Of a DNA stretch of 64,000 bases, positions 1-8,137 are shown one piece after another. The notes under the pieces were generated by a model. That model saw only the letters and a program-made list of their open reading frames with translations. It ran no database searches and had not been told where the DNA came from. The stretch is from Chitinophaga fulva. GTDB lineage: Bacteria; Bacteroidota; Bacteroidia; Chitinophagales; Chitinophagaceae. A program made the translations under genes and the position numbers. Position 1 is the stretch's first letter. Each line of letters begins with the position of its first letter. The stretch covers positions 1 to 64,000 of the forward strand of contig NZ_JABBGC010000002.1 in NCBI RefSeq assembly GCF_012927205.1, given 5' to 3'.

Positions 1-81
1 GACTACCTGGCGGATAAACGACAGGTCATGGCTATACTCCCGCCCCAGCTTTTTGGGGGCTCCTTTGGTAATTATTTGCAT
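1..81 (-). CDS. 5' end of an unidentified protein (partial)
   Basis: An ATG on the minus strand at 81-79 opens a frame that runs off the left edge after 27 codons. The product begins MQIITKGAPKKLGREYSH and is basic and soluble-looking. I do not recognise the family from so short a piece. The start is supported only by its position immediately after a palindrome (82-107), which would lie at the very 5' end of the message and could be an operator. No Shine-Dalgarno sequence is visible, which is normal in this phylum. Confidence 0.4.
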   Translation of the reverse strand, partial: MQIITKGAPKKLGREYSHDLSFIRQVV

Positions 82-107
82 GTTTACACTCATTATAGGG
101 TGTAAAC
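82..107. promoter_or_regulatory. Palindrome abutting a start codon (possible operator)
   Basis: GTTTACAC (82-89) and GTGTAAAC (100-107) form a perfect 8-bp inverted repeat with a 10-base spacer. It touches the ATG of the leftward gene. The spacing is typical of a dimeric repressor site, so autoregulation is plausible, but no regulator is identified. Confidence 0.35.
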
Positions 108-218
108 CTTTTTTAGGACGAGACCATCGATATTATTTTGTCGATTTAGATATTTTCCATTCCTGCGCATTTTTTCTGAGGCAAAAGATTTTGCAGTAGA
201 ACTACTAATGATTGATTC

Positions 219-246
219 CCCCGGGACAATTTTTTTGTTCCCGGGG
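219..246. terminator. GC-rich hairpin, probable terminator
   Basis: CCCCGGGA (219-226) pairs with TCCCGGGG (239-246) around a T-rich loop. A T-rich stretch follows on the + side. It lies just beyond the stop of the leftward gene at 277, so it could end that transcript or block + strand transcription entering from the left. Confidence 0.5.
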
Positions 247-276
247 ATTTTATTTTAGTCTCAACGCCCCCGCATG

Positions 277-846
277 TTATTTGATATCCGAAAAGTAAGT
301 CACTTCCCCTTCTGGTGTTACCCGTAGCACAATGAGCTTATTGTTGTCGTCTTTTACTTCCAGGAAATAATTGTCTTCGTCCTCAAACTCTTCCCCATAG
401 ATAATCATGTTGGTTTGATTAAACTCGTTGTCGTCAAAATATATGACGTTGGCGTTCGCGTAGTTTTTGTAGTGTTTTTCAATATCCCGTTGTGCAGCCG
501 GCGGCAGGTCAGAGAATTTAGCGGGGGTAGTAGTACCTACCAGGTTGGACTGCTCGTCATAAAAGGCCGTCATGGGCTTGCCCTCTTTGCTGGTAAAGGA
601 GGCCCTGTCAAAGTAGGTGGTCCGTTCCCAGACTACATCTGAAATATTGCCGAAGTCTTGTCCGAAGCGCATTTTGGACGCATAACTGACTTCCTTTCCT
701 CTCAATGCGCGCAAGGATTTTCTTTCAGCATGTTTTTCCCTACGGATTTCTTTTTTATCGGCGCGGGCCATCAAAGGGTCCTGGGCATTTGCTGCACAGA
801 GCGCGATGAACATGGGCAGCGCCATGAGAACAATTAACCTTTTCAT
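277..846 (-). CDS. Secreted hypothetical protein, PepSY-like fold suspected
   Basis: The protein of about 189 residues has a clear signal peptide (a Lys-Arg start followed by a hydrophobic stretch ending ALCAANAQ). The next 40 residues are strongly basic (RADKKEIRREKHAERK). The mature part is a beta-rich domain with repeated acidic and aromatic segments, resembling the PepSY-like secreted proteins common in Bacteroidota; that link is an impression, not a match. I chose the inner ATG at 846 rather than 879 because the signal peptide starts there. The leader CCTAAAAC...GCATATGAAA also recurs before the lipoprotein gene at 13998. No function can be assigned. Confidence 0.6.
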   Translation of the reverse strand: MKRLIVLMALPMFIALCAANAQDPLMARADKKEIRREKHAERKSLRALRGKEVSYASKMRFGQDFGNISDVVWERTTYFDRASFTSKEGKPMTAFYDEQSNLVGTTTPAKFSDLPPAAQRDIEKHYKNYANANVIYFDDNEFNQTNMIIYGEEFEDEDNYFLEVKDDNNKLIVLRVTPEGEVTYFSDIK

Positions 847-984
847 ATGCAGGGTTTTAGGATCAATGAAAGTTTTCATGACTAATAATATTCCCCCGAA
901 GGGAACACATCACCATACAGCTAACAATACCATAATCATGATTGTTATTTTCAGCTGCAAAAGGAAACACAATTAACGGGCCGT

Positions 985-2094
985 TTAAATACTACGTGGC
1001 AGCTGATCAAAGAGATAATAAAGCGGAGCTTCCTCCAGCACCTTACGATGTGTTACAGGACTGTTTTTGCCACTCCATTTAATGAGGCGGATGAAGCCGT
1101 CAGCGATCTCTATGCCGGTGATATCTCCATCGCTGAAGCAGCAACAACCGGTATTAAAATAGGTGGGGTACGCCATGGTTTTCACCAGCTGTTTACCGGC
1201 ATATTCTTCCTGCCGTTGGTGCAGTTCGGTTTGCAGTGCAGTGACGGCGGTCAGGTCATCATCAGCCGTGGCCCGCTGTAGCTGTTTAGTGAGCCGGTCA
1301 ATATGGTCCAGTGAAGCAAAGACAGGTTTATGGGTGTGACCGGAGATAAACAGGGTATTGGCAGTCTGCAGGCTCCATTCGTACATCATAATGTTGTGTG
1401 CGTCTACGAGGTCAAACGATTCGGAGAGCGTATCGGGATGGATATCGAGAAAACGTTGTACCGGTGTCCATATGGCGGCCACGAACCATTTGCTGAAAGC
1501 GTTGCCGTCACTGCGTTTGTCGCCCTGGTGGCCGTGGGCCAGAAATACCCTATAGGCGTTGCCGTTGTATTGTGTTTGCAGTACGAGGCCTTCGTATATC
1601 CGCAGCTTTTTGCCGAACAAAGGCCGCAGGAACTGGCGGCGGGGCACTGCGTAGTGCCATTCCAGGTCGTGGTTGCCAAAGATGCGGTAGTAGCGTTTCT
1701 TTTGCAGAAAGCGGGCTTCTGCCCGCAGGGGTGGTTCGTTGTATTGCATCACAGCGGCCGGTGTGTTTTCCCATAGCTCTTCACAGTCGCCCAGGTTAAT
1801 CAACGTATAGCCATGGTCGTAATAATATTCCAGCGCATGGGTGTAGGCATCGGCTGCCTCTTTGAAATCATCAGCCGCATCACGGCAACCTTTGTGTTGG
1901 TCAGAAAAGATAATGAAACGGCCCTGTTGCAGGTCAAACGGTACCAACAAGCCGCTATCCTTTTTCCCTTGCAGGATACGGTCGTGCAATTGCGACAGGG
2001 ACTTGAACACCGCATCTTTGTCCGGGCGGGATGACAAGCGGTCAGACATCCGGATGATCAGCCGGGCCAGTGCTTTTTTTATTGGATTTGACAA
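985..2094 (-). CDS. Metallophosphoesterase (calcineurin-like)
   Basis: All five metal-site motifs of the calcineurin-like phosphoesterase family can be read in order: SDQH near residue 64, GDCEELW near 102, GNHDLEW near 140, HGHQGD near 187 and GHTHKPVF near 252. The binuclear site should hydrolyse a phosphomonoester or phosphodiester; the substrate is unknown. At 369 residues there is an N-terminal helical extension and no signal peptide, so it is probably cytoplasmic. The family also includes UDP-diacylglucosamine hydrolases (LpxH/LpxI-like), but this protein is longer and nothing supports that role specifically. It is transcribed alone, leftward, and ends about 100 bases from the next gene. 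Confidence 0.85.
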   Translation of the reverse strand: MSNPIKKALARLIIRMSDRLSSRPDKDAVFKSLSQLHDRILQGKKDSGLLVPFDLQQGRFIIFSDQHKGCRDAADDFKEAADAYTHALEYYYDHGYTLINLGDCEELWENTPAAVMQYNEPPLRAEARFLQKKRYYRIFGNHDLEWHYAVPRRQFLRPLFGKKLRIYEGLVLQTQYNGNAYRVFLAHGHQGDKRSDGNAFSKWFVAAIWTPVQRFLDIHPDTLSESFDLVDAHNIMMYEWSLQTANTLFISGHTHKPVFASLDHIDRLTKQLQRATADDDLTAVTALQTELHQRQEEYAGKQLVKTMAYPTYFNTGCCCFSDGDITGIEIADGFIRLIKWSGKNSPVTHRKVLEEAPLYYLFDQLPRSI

Positions 2095-2134
2095 CGGGTT
2101 TAGATTAACTCAGGCAACATTTGCGCGTTCCGGA

Positions 2135-2528
2135 GTTCCCAGGGCTGAAGCCCTGGGCTACGTTGTTATTCAAGTTCATTATCGGTAAATATTTTAAGTT
2201 TTCGCTGGCATGTTTCGGGGGGCAAAGCCTTGGGCTACGTTGTTATTCAAGTTCATTATGGGTAAATATTTTAAGTTTTCGCTGGCATGTTTCGGGGGGC
2301 AAAGCCCTGGGCTACGTTGTTATTCAAGTTCATTATCGGTAAATATTTTAAGTTTTCGCTGGCATGTTCCGGGGGTAAAGCCCAGGGCTATGATGTTAGA
2401 GAAGCCGGCCCCTAAAAATCAGGTTGAAACTTAATCTCTCCAAAAAAAGGTGTCAGAACCTGTCCTTTAGATATCTACTGATAAAGAACCTGAATAACAA
2501 CGTAGCCCAGGGCTTCAGCCCTGGGGAC
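2135..2528. repeat. Three 77-bp tandem repeats bounded by a long inverted repeat
   Basis: Three near-identical copies of a 77-bp unit start at 2151, 2228 and 2305, each with GGGCTACGTTGTTATTCAAG followed by an AT-rich half. The left end (2135-2177) carries the palindrome AGGGCTGAAGCCCT. Its reverse complement returns at about 2486-2528 with only one or two mismatches, so the block is enclosed by roughly 40-bp inverted repeats. This is the layout of a REP-like or miniature element inserted between two leftward genes. A short open frame crosses the repeats but is repeat-derived and not credible as a gene. Confidence 0.8.
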
Positions 2529-2537
2529 CGTTAGGAA

Positions 2538-3452
2538 TCAGGGCTGCAGTGTCTTTTTCAATGTTTCAAAGAAAGCTTTCTGCTGTTCAAACATGGGGAA
2601 GTGACCAGAACCCTGTATCCAGTACAGGACAGCTGAAGGATGTACCTGTTTCAGTTCATACGTATAGAACGAAAGTGCATCCTGCGCGCCACCAATCACG
2701 TACATGGGGCCTTTATAGCGGGGCAGTGTTTTACTCAGATCGTAATGGGTACGGTTCAGGTCCTGGATCATGAGCATCTGCATGGTGGTGTTGGATGGCG
2801 CCACGTCAATTTTTTTCAGCATACTGTCGATCATCGTTTTGTTGTAGATGTACGACATGCGGATGATGCGGTTGTATTCCACGGAATCTGCTTTGATAGC
2901 CTGATGTGCGGCTATTTTCTTCTCCAGGGAATCATAACGGCCGATTTCGCGCAGGCCCATTCTTACCCGCAGGTTGTTGATATGCGTGGTAAAAAAGCCA
3001 GGGTCAAATTTGTAATAACCCGGACAGGCCAGCACTAGTTTTTTCACCCGCTGTGGGTAGGTGACAGCGAAGTTCATGGCGAGCATAGCACCCCAGGAGT
3101 GGCCGTAGATCGTCACTTTGGAGAGATGCAGGTGGTCCATCAGCAGGCGTACGTCTTCCACAGCTGCTTTCAGGTTGATGGTAGTGGAATCCATTGGTAC
3201 CGGGATGGACAAACCGGTGCCTCTTTGTTCCAGCAGAACAGCCTGGTGCGTTTTTCCCAGTTCGGCGGCCACTTCCGCCTGTTGCAGGCAGGAATTGCCT
3301 GGTCCGCCGGATAATACAATGACAGGCTCACCTTTGCCGTAAAGATGATAGTACAGATGGCCCCAGGCGGTGCGAATAGAGTCGGTGGACTGGCTGTAGC
3401 TTAACAGGGTTGCAGACAATAGTAAAGTCAGCAGGATAGGAAATTTTCTCAT
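2538..3452 (-). CDS. Secreted alpha/beta hydrolase, proline iminopeptidase-like
   Basis: A signal peptide (MRKFPILLTLLLSATLLSYSQ) precedes an alpha/beta hydrolase domain. The oxyanion-loop motif SGGPGNS, the arginine strand LLEQRGTGLS and the nucleophile elbow GHSWGAML are typical of the proline iminopeptidase branch. The C-terminal catalytic histidine is probably in GSGHFPMFE, and an aspartate in GGAQDALS could complete the triad. It probably acts in the periplasm on small peptides or esters. I start it at 3452 rather than 3461 because the signal peptide fits better; the two starts differ by three codons. It stands alone, divergent from the hydroxylase gene at 3545. Confidence 0.82.
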   Translation of the reverse strand: MRKFPILLTLLLSATLLSYSQSTDSIRTAWGHLYYHLYGKGEPVIVLSGGPGNSCLQQAEVAAELGKTHQAVLLEQRGTGLSIPVPMDSTTINLKAAVEDVRLLMDHLHLSKVTIYGHSWGAMLAMNFAVTYPQRVKKLVLACPGYYKFDPGFFTTHINNLRVRMGLREIGRYDSLEKKIAAHQAIKADSVEYNRIIRMSYIYNKTMIDSMLKKIDVAPSNTTMQMLMIQDLNRTHYDLSKTLPRYKGPMYVIGGAQDALSFYTYELKQVHPSAVLYWIQGSGHFPMFEQQKAFFETLKKTLQP

Positions 3453-3544
3453 AAGAACCATTTCGGGTTAAAATCTTCCCGAATTTATATTATTTTCCCG
3501 GGAGAACTTTTTCCACGTTACTGATCTTTTTTAATTATCCTGTT

Positions 3545-4543
3545 ATGGCCATTCTCCACACATTGTACCAGGAGCTGATTTCTTTCCTGGGTATCGGAAA
3601 CCTTCTGGAACTGTACCGTACCGGCAATTATTCCTCGTTGCTTACATTCAAGGGTATCCTTTCCGTTATTTCACCGGTGATACCTTTCCTGTTGCTGATA
3701 GAAGTCACCCGGGCACTGATTTACAAACGGTTTAAGATAGAAGACTACAAAATTCCTTTTTTGATTTTTGTGCTTAATCGATTTATCTCACGGTTTATTT
3801 CCATCGCCGCTATTGCTTTCTGTATCGGCGTATTTGAAAAAATAGCGCCCTTTCAGACCACGTTCACCTGGTACTGGTTTATCTACGGATATGTGGTGTG
3901 GGAGTTCGCTCATTTTATCTATCATTACCTGGGACATAAAGTACGTATTTTCTGGTGCCTGCATTCCACCCATCATGCGCCGCAGGCCATGAACCTGTCT
4001 GTCACCTATGCGCACTTTTTCCTGGAAGGGCCGTATGCGGACGTGATCCGTACTTCTATCTGCATACTGGCCGGCGTAAATCCGCCCATGCTGTTCCTGA
4101 TCATGTTCATTGATGGCACCTGGGGGGCTTTTATCCATGTGGGGGAGAATATGCTGCAGGATGGCAGAATGGGTTTCCTGAACCGTATCATCCTGACGCC
4201 GTCGTACCACCGGGTACATCACGCTAAAAATCCCGAGTATATGGACACCAATTTCTGTAACCTGCTTAATATATGGGATAAGGTCTTCGGTACATTTCAA
4301 CCCGAGAAGGGAGAAGTGAAGATACAATATGGTATTACCCGGGAGATGAATCCGGGCAACCTGTTGGATGTGTATTTCGGGGAGTTGTACTGCCTGTGGA
4401 AAGATGTCCGCAAGGCGCCGGGGATTGTCAACAAGTTGCTGTACATCGTGATGCCGCCGGGGTGGAGCCATACGGGCGATCATAAAACCGCTAAGGTGGT
4501 AAAAAAGGCTTACCAGGAAGAAATGGCGGCAGCGGCGCTTTGA
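3545..4543 (+). CDS. Sterol desaturase / fatty acid hydroxylase family membrane protein
   Basis: The 332-residue protein has several hydrophobic segments in its first 190 residues and the histidine clusters of the di-iron fatty acid hydroxylase superfamily: HFIYHYLGH, LHSTHHAPQ and HRVHHAKN. The last is followed by the family's conserved NLLNIWDKVFGTF segment. The expected reaction is O2-dependent hydroxylation or desaturation of a lipid in the inner membrane. In Bacteroidota such enzymes act on fatty acids, carotenoids or alkylglycerols; the substrate here cannot be told. Its stop is followed within 15 bases by a bidirectional hairpin terminator, so it is a single-gene transcript. Confidence 0.88.
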   Translation: MAILHTLYQELISFLGIGNLLELYRTGNYSSLLTFKGILSVISPVIPFLLLIEVTRALIYKRFKIEDYKIPFLIFVLNRFISRFISIAAIAFCIGVFEKIAPFQTTFTWYWFIYGYVVWEFAHFIYHYLGHKVRIFWCLHSTHHAPQAMNLSVTYAHFFLEGPYADVIRTSICILAGVNPPMLFLIMFIDGTWGAFIHVGENMLQDGRMGFLNRIILTPSYHRVHHAKNPEYMDTNFCNLLNIWDKVFGTFQPEKGEVKIQYGITREMNPGNLLDVYFGELYCLWKDVRKAPGIVNKLLYIVMPPGWSHTGDHKTAKVVKKAYQEEMAAAAL

Positions 4544-4557
4544 TATGACCAGCGCGA

Positions 4558-4586
4558 AATAGCCCGGAGCAATGCCCCGGGCTATT
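4558..4586. terminator. Bidirectional terminator between convergent genes
   Basis: AATAGCCCGG (4558-4567) and CCGGGCTATT (4577-4586) form a perfect 10-bp stem with a 9-base loop, followed by T residues. It lies between the convergent stops at 4543 and 4613. Confidence 0.85.
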
Positions 4587-4612
4587 TTGTTCTAACAGGG
4601 GGATGGCCCGTT

Positions 4613-4972
4613 TTAGAAGAAGAATTGCTCTGAGATCACTTTACCATCCTTTACGACATAAACACAGATTTCTTCGAAGGTACTACGGTCCCTCCCTTTG
4701 AACTTAGTGTCCATTGTGAGCGTGAAAGCGATGGCATTACCGGCTATCAGCGGTTCGGACACTTTCACGCCATAGGAGGCCTCTATCATGTCCATAAACA
4801 GTTCTCCCTTGCGGATGATGTTTTGCCGGCCTTTGGTTTCTTTTTCAAAGACGCCCATGGCTTCCGGTTCAATGCTGATGGCATCTTCTGCATACAGTTC
4901 GTTTTGAGCACCGGCGTAGTCTTCCTTTCCGCAATAGGCTGCGAGGCGCTTGGCGATTTCCTGGATTGTCAT
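4613..4972 (-). CDS. SnoaL-like / NTF2-fold small protein
   Basis: The 119-residue soluble protein has the helix-helix-strand opening of the NTF2/SnoaL superfamily (MTIQEIAKRLAAYCGKEDY...LYAEDAISIEP). Late strands end in DGKVISEQFFF, the usual C-terminal edge of the cone-shaped fold. Members include small-molecule isomerases, cyclases and many proteins of unknown role. No catalytic residue stands out enough to name a reaction. It is transcribed leftward, towards the shared terminator at 4558. Confidence 0.7.
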   Translation of the reverse strand: MTIQEIAKRLAAYCGKEDYAGAQNELYAEDAISIEPEAMGVFEKETKGRQNIIRKGELFMDMIEASYGVKVSEPLIAGNAIAFTLTMDTKFKGRDRSTFEEICVYVVKDGKVISEQFFF

Positions 4973-5262
4973 AGTGCAATGGTTTATAAGTGTTTGTTTT
5001 TAAAGATAGTAAAAAATCGGGCCGCATTTAGCCCATGGTGGTCAGATATTGTTGGGCCCGTATTAGTTTTTGTCCTTCAAAAAAAGTACCTTCAGGGGGA
5101 TAAAAATGCTTTTCTAAGACAAAAACGCCGGTAAACCGGTAGGATTTTTCTGCACCTTATCTGTTATAAAAGATACATGCTATCCGCTCCACAATCGGAT
5201 ACTAAACGCATGTCAGGCTATGAACCTATTTGCCTTTTATCAAAAAATTTTAAACTCGGACA

Positions 5263-6342
5263 TTGAACACGACCAACACGATTATCAAAGGATCTGGCAG
5301 CTTTATTCCCGCAGTCGCAAAACTGAACCGGGATTTTATTCCTAACCATTTTTATGATGCCCAGCAGGCGCTGATTAACACGCCGGGCGAAGAGATTGTC
5401 GACAAGTTCCGGCAGATCACCGGTATCTGTGAGCGCCGTTATGTGGCGAATGATCAGCATACCTCTGAAATAGCTGCATGGTCGGCCCAAAAGGCGCTGG
5501 AAGATGCCGGCATCGACCCGGAAACGATTGATCAGTTGATCGTGGCGCACAATTTCGGAGATGTAGAACAAGGCTCCATACAGTCGGGCGCCGTGCCTTC
5601 ACTGGCTGCCCGCGTAAAAAATATACTGGGTATCCGCAATCCCAACTGTGTGGCATATGATATCCTCTTCGGCTGCCCGGGTTGGCTGCAGGGCGTGATA
5701 CAGGCAGACGCCTTTATCCGTGCCGGTGTAGCGAAACGTTGCCTGGTCATTGGAGCGGAAGTGCTGAGCCGCGTGCTCGACAGCCATGACCGCGACAGTA
5801 TGATTTTCAGTGACGGCGCCGGCGCCATGGTTCTGGAAGCCGCAGAAGGAACGGCAGACGGTCCGGGCATCCTCGCTGCCGCCGCACAAACCTACGCCAT
5901 CCAGGAATTGAACTACATCAACACCGGTGTCTCCAATTCCCCGGAAGAAGACACCGGCATCAAATACGTAAAAATGCAAGGGCGCCGTGTGTACGAGTTT
6001 GCCCTCAAACATGTACCGGAAGCCATTAAATCCTGTATCGACGCAACAGGCATACCCATCTCTCAGATTAAAAAGATATTCATTCACCAGGCCAACGAAA
6101 AACTGGATGAGGCCATCATCAAAGCGCTGTACAAATTGTACGATCTGACACCGGACCTGGCCAGCGTAATGCCGATGAACATCCATGAACTGGGCAACAG
6201 CTCTGTGGCCACGATCCCCACCTTGTTTGACATGGTGCGCAAAGGCGATCTGCCGGAGCATACCCTGCATCCGGGCGATGTGATCGTGTTTGCCTCTGTA
6301 GGCGCCGGTATGAACATTAATGCGGTTTGTTACCGGATGTAA
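5263..6342 (+). CDS. 3-oxoacyl-ACP synthase III-like (KAS III) protein
   Basis: The thiolase-fold protein has the KAS III triad: Cys near residue 138 in DILFGCPGW, His in FIHQANEKLD and Asn in ELGNSSVATIP. It should catalyse Claisen condensation of an acyl-CoA with malonyl-ACP or a related acyl transfer. The cysteine context is not the usual AC(S/A)G of housekeeping FabH, which suggests a specialised relative. The start is probably TTG at 5263: an in-frame stop lies at 5251 and no ATG fits before the conserved first strand. No fatty-acid gene neighbours it, so it is unlikely to be the main FabH. Confidence 0.8.
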   Translation: MNTTNTIIKGSGSFIPAVAKLNRDFIPNHFYDAQQALINTPGEEIVDKFRQITGICERRYVANDQHTSEIAAWSAQKALEDAGIDPETIDQLIVAHNFGDVEQGSIQSGAVPSLAARVKNILGIRNPNCVAYDILFGCPGWLQGVIQADAFIRAGVAKRCLVIGAEVLSRVLDSHDRDSMIFSDGAGAMVLEAAEGTADGPGILAAAAQTYAIQELNYINTGVSNSPEEDTGIKYVKMQGRRVYEFALKHVPEAIKSCIDATGIPISQIKKIFIHQANEKLDEAIIKALYKLYDLTPDLASVMPMNIHELGNSSVATIPTLFDMVRKGDLPEHTLHPGDVIVFASVGAGMNINAVCYRM

Positions 6343-6435
6343 CGGCCTCATCTGATATGGTCAAAAAATGGAAAACTGTATCTGTTTTAGCCGGAGGAAT
6401 TGTTGCAATTTTGCTATTCAACAATCCCTCACGAT

Positions 6436-7233
6436 ATGAATATCCGTTTCTTCCAGGTAGATGCTTTTACCAATAAAACCTTCTCCGGTAATCCGGCCGG
6501 TGTATGCCTGCTGGAAACCTCACTGCCCGATGAAACGATGTTGGCCATCGCCGCAGAAAACAATCTTCCTGAAACAGCTTTCCTGTTGAAACAGGCGGAC
6601 GGCTACAGCCTTCGCTGGTTTACGCCCACACTGGAGATCGCCCTCTGTGGACACGCTACGCTGGCGAGCGCGCATGTGCTGTGGAGCAACGGGCTGGAGC
6701 CGCGTGATACGCCGTTGCGCTTTCATACCGTCCGCAGCGGCCTGCTGACCGCCGCCGGCAGGGAGCAGCTGATTGAACTTGATTTCCCCGCACGTACTTA
6801 CGAGCAGGTGGTACTACCTACTGCTTTGCGTCAGTTGTTCCAGGACAACTACAGCAATGCGGTGTATAGCCATGACCGTTATATCGTGGAGCTGCCGTCA
6901 GCCGGTGCCGTGGCGGAGTTTGAGCCCGACTTCCAATTGTTGGCGTCTTATCCGGTGGTGATCACCGCTCCGGGAGACAGCGACAGTCCCTATGATTTTG
7001 TATCCCGCTACTTTGCTGTGCCACTGGGTGTCAACGAAGACCCGGTGACCGGCTCCGCACATTGTTGCCTCGCACGCTACTGGGCGGACAAACTGGGCAA
7101 GACCACTTTCCTCGCTTACCAGGCTTCCGCAAGGGGAGGAGAACTGGAGGTGGAGCTTCAGGGCGACCGCGTTTTACTCCGTGGGGAAGCGGTGACTGTT
7201 ATCTCCGGTACATTTAATGTAAACCATCAATAA
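6436..7233 (+). CDS. PhzF family epimerase/isomerase-like protein
   Basis: The protein of about 265 residues begins MNIRFFQVDAFTNK with the GNPAGVC segment of PhzF proteins. It also has the active-site glutamate in NLPETAFLL, the CGHATLASAH motif and the C-terminal EDPVTGSAH motif. PhzF is a diaminopimelate-epimerase-fold isomerase of phenazine synthesis, but most bacterial relatives act on unknown small molecules, and no phenazine gene is nearby. I use the ATG at 6436 rather than an upstream ATG at 6400 because the conserved N-terminus starts there. A PEP mutase-family gene follows 9 bases after the stop, so the two are probably co-transcribed. Confidence 0.85.
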   Translation: MNIRFFQVDAFTNKTFSGNPAGVCLLETSLPDETMLAIAAENNLPETAFLLKQADGYSLRWFTPTLEIALCGHATLASAHVLWSNGLEPRDTPLRFHTVRSGLLTAAGREQLIELDFPARTYEQVVLPTALRQLFQDNYSNAVYSHDRYIVELPSAGAVAEFEPDFQLLASYPVVITAPGDSDSPYDFVSRYFAVPLGVNEDPVTGSAHCCLARYWADKLGKTTFLAYQASARGGELEVELQGDRVLLRGEAVTVISGTFNVNHQ

Positions 7234-7242
7234 AAGGAATCC

Positions 7243-8010
7243 ATGTCTGTTTACGAACAATTCAAACAATTACATCACCAGGAAACACTGCTGTTGCTGG
7301 GTAATGCCTGGAATGTGGCCAGTGCCCGCGTGATGCAGGAAAAAGGTATCAAAGCCATCGCTACGTCCAGCTCGGCTATCGCGGATACGCTGGGATATGC
7401 CGACGGACAAAATATTTCTTTCGGTGAACTGCTGCATATCATCCGCCGTATTGTGGAATGTGTGGAAGTACCCGTATCTGCTGATATTGAAGCCGGGTAC
7501 GCCGATTCTATAGAGGGCCTGCTGGCTAATATAGACCTGCTGGTGGAAGCCGGCGTGGCGGGCATTAACCTGGAAGATTCTGCACCTTCCGGTACCAGGA
7601 CATTGTTGCCCGCAGATGATTTTGTGAAAAAAATCGCCGCTATCAAAAGCCATCTCGCTGCAAAAGGACAAAACCTTTTTATCAATGCACGGACAGACAC
7701 GTTCCTGTTAGACATTCCGGGAAAACTGGAAGAGACTTTTGTACGGGCACGGCTATACACAGAGGCTGGTGCCGATGGGCTCTTTGTTCCATTCATCAAA
7801 GAACCTGCGGATATTCAGGCTGTCGTATCGGCTACCAAACTGCCGGTGAATGTAATGTCCATGAAAGGCCTGCCGGGGATCGATGAGCTGAACACGCTCG
7901 GTGTAAAACGCATCAGCATGGGCGGTAGCGTGTACTGGGCGCAGAAACGAGCACTGGGACAACGTTTGGACCAGGTAATGGCAGATGGGAACTTTGAAAC
8001 GATTTTTTGA
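7243..8010 (+). CDS. Isocitrate lyase / PEP phosphonomutase family protein
   Basis: The 255-residue TIM-barrel protein carries the superfamily's magnesium and substrate motifs: SADIEAGYAD, INLEDSAPS and INARTDTFLL. Members cleave or form C-C or P-C bonds next to a carboxylate (2-methylisocitrate lyase, oxaloacetate hydrolase, PEP mutase). The lyase cysteine loop (KKCGH) is absent, so it is not isocitrate lyase itself; the substrate is unknown. It follows the PhzF-like gene by 9 bases. A long inverted repeat just after its stop may end the transcript. Confidence 0.82.
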   Translation: MSVYEQFKQLHHQETLLLLGNAWNVASARVMQEKGIKAIATSSSAIADTLGYADGQNISFGELLHIIRRIVECVEVPVSADIEAGYADSIEGLLANIDLLVEAGVAGINLEDSAPSGTRTLLPADDFVKKIAAIKSHLAAKGQNLFINARTDTFLLDIPGKLEETFVRARLYTEAGADGLFVPFIKEPADIQAVVSATKLPVNVMSMKGLPGIDELNTLGVKRISMGGSVYWAQKRALGQRLDQVMADGNFETIF

Positions 8011-8015
8011 TTTTC

Positions 8016-8116
8016 GATTTTTTGATTTACGGATTTTGGGATCTTGACGGATGGATTTTCGATTTTATCAAAATTTATCAAACCCCGAAATCCCAAAATT
8101 CGTAAATCAAAAAATC
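8016..8116. repeat. Long AT-rich inverted repeat after a gene end
   Basis: About 27 bases at 8016-8042 (GATTTTTTGATTTACGGATT and on) are repeated inverted at 8090-8116 with one mismatch. The loop contains further short GATTTT/AAAATC repeats. It lies between convergent genes and could serve as a shared terminator. Related AAATCCCAAAATCC strings occur near 20170. Confidence 0.6.
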
Positions 8117-8137
8117 CGTAAATCAATTAGCTAAATA

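Noticed and set aside
2151..2385. Regular repeats that could suggest a CRISPR array
   Set aside because: The 77-bp units are identical throughout, with no variable spacers, and no cas genes are near.
2121..2434. Open frames across the tandem repeats
   Set aside because: The encoded sequence is only the repeat translated three times; it has no start context or protein-like features.
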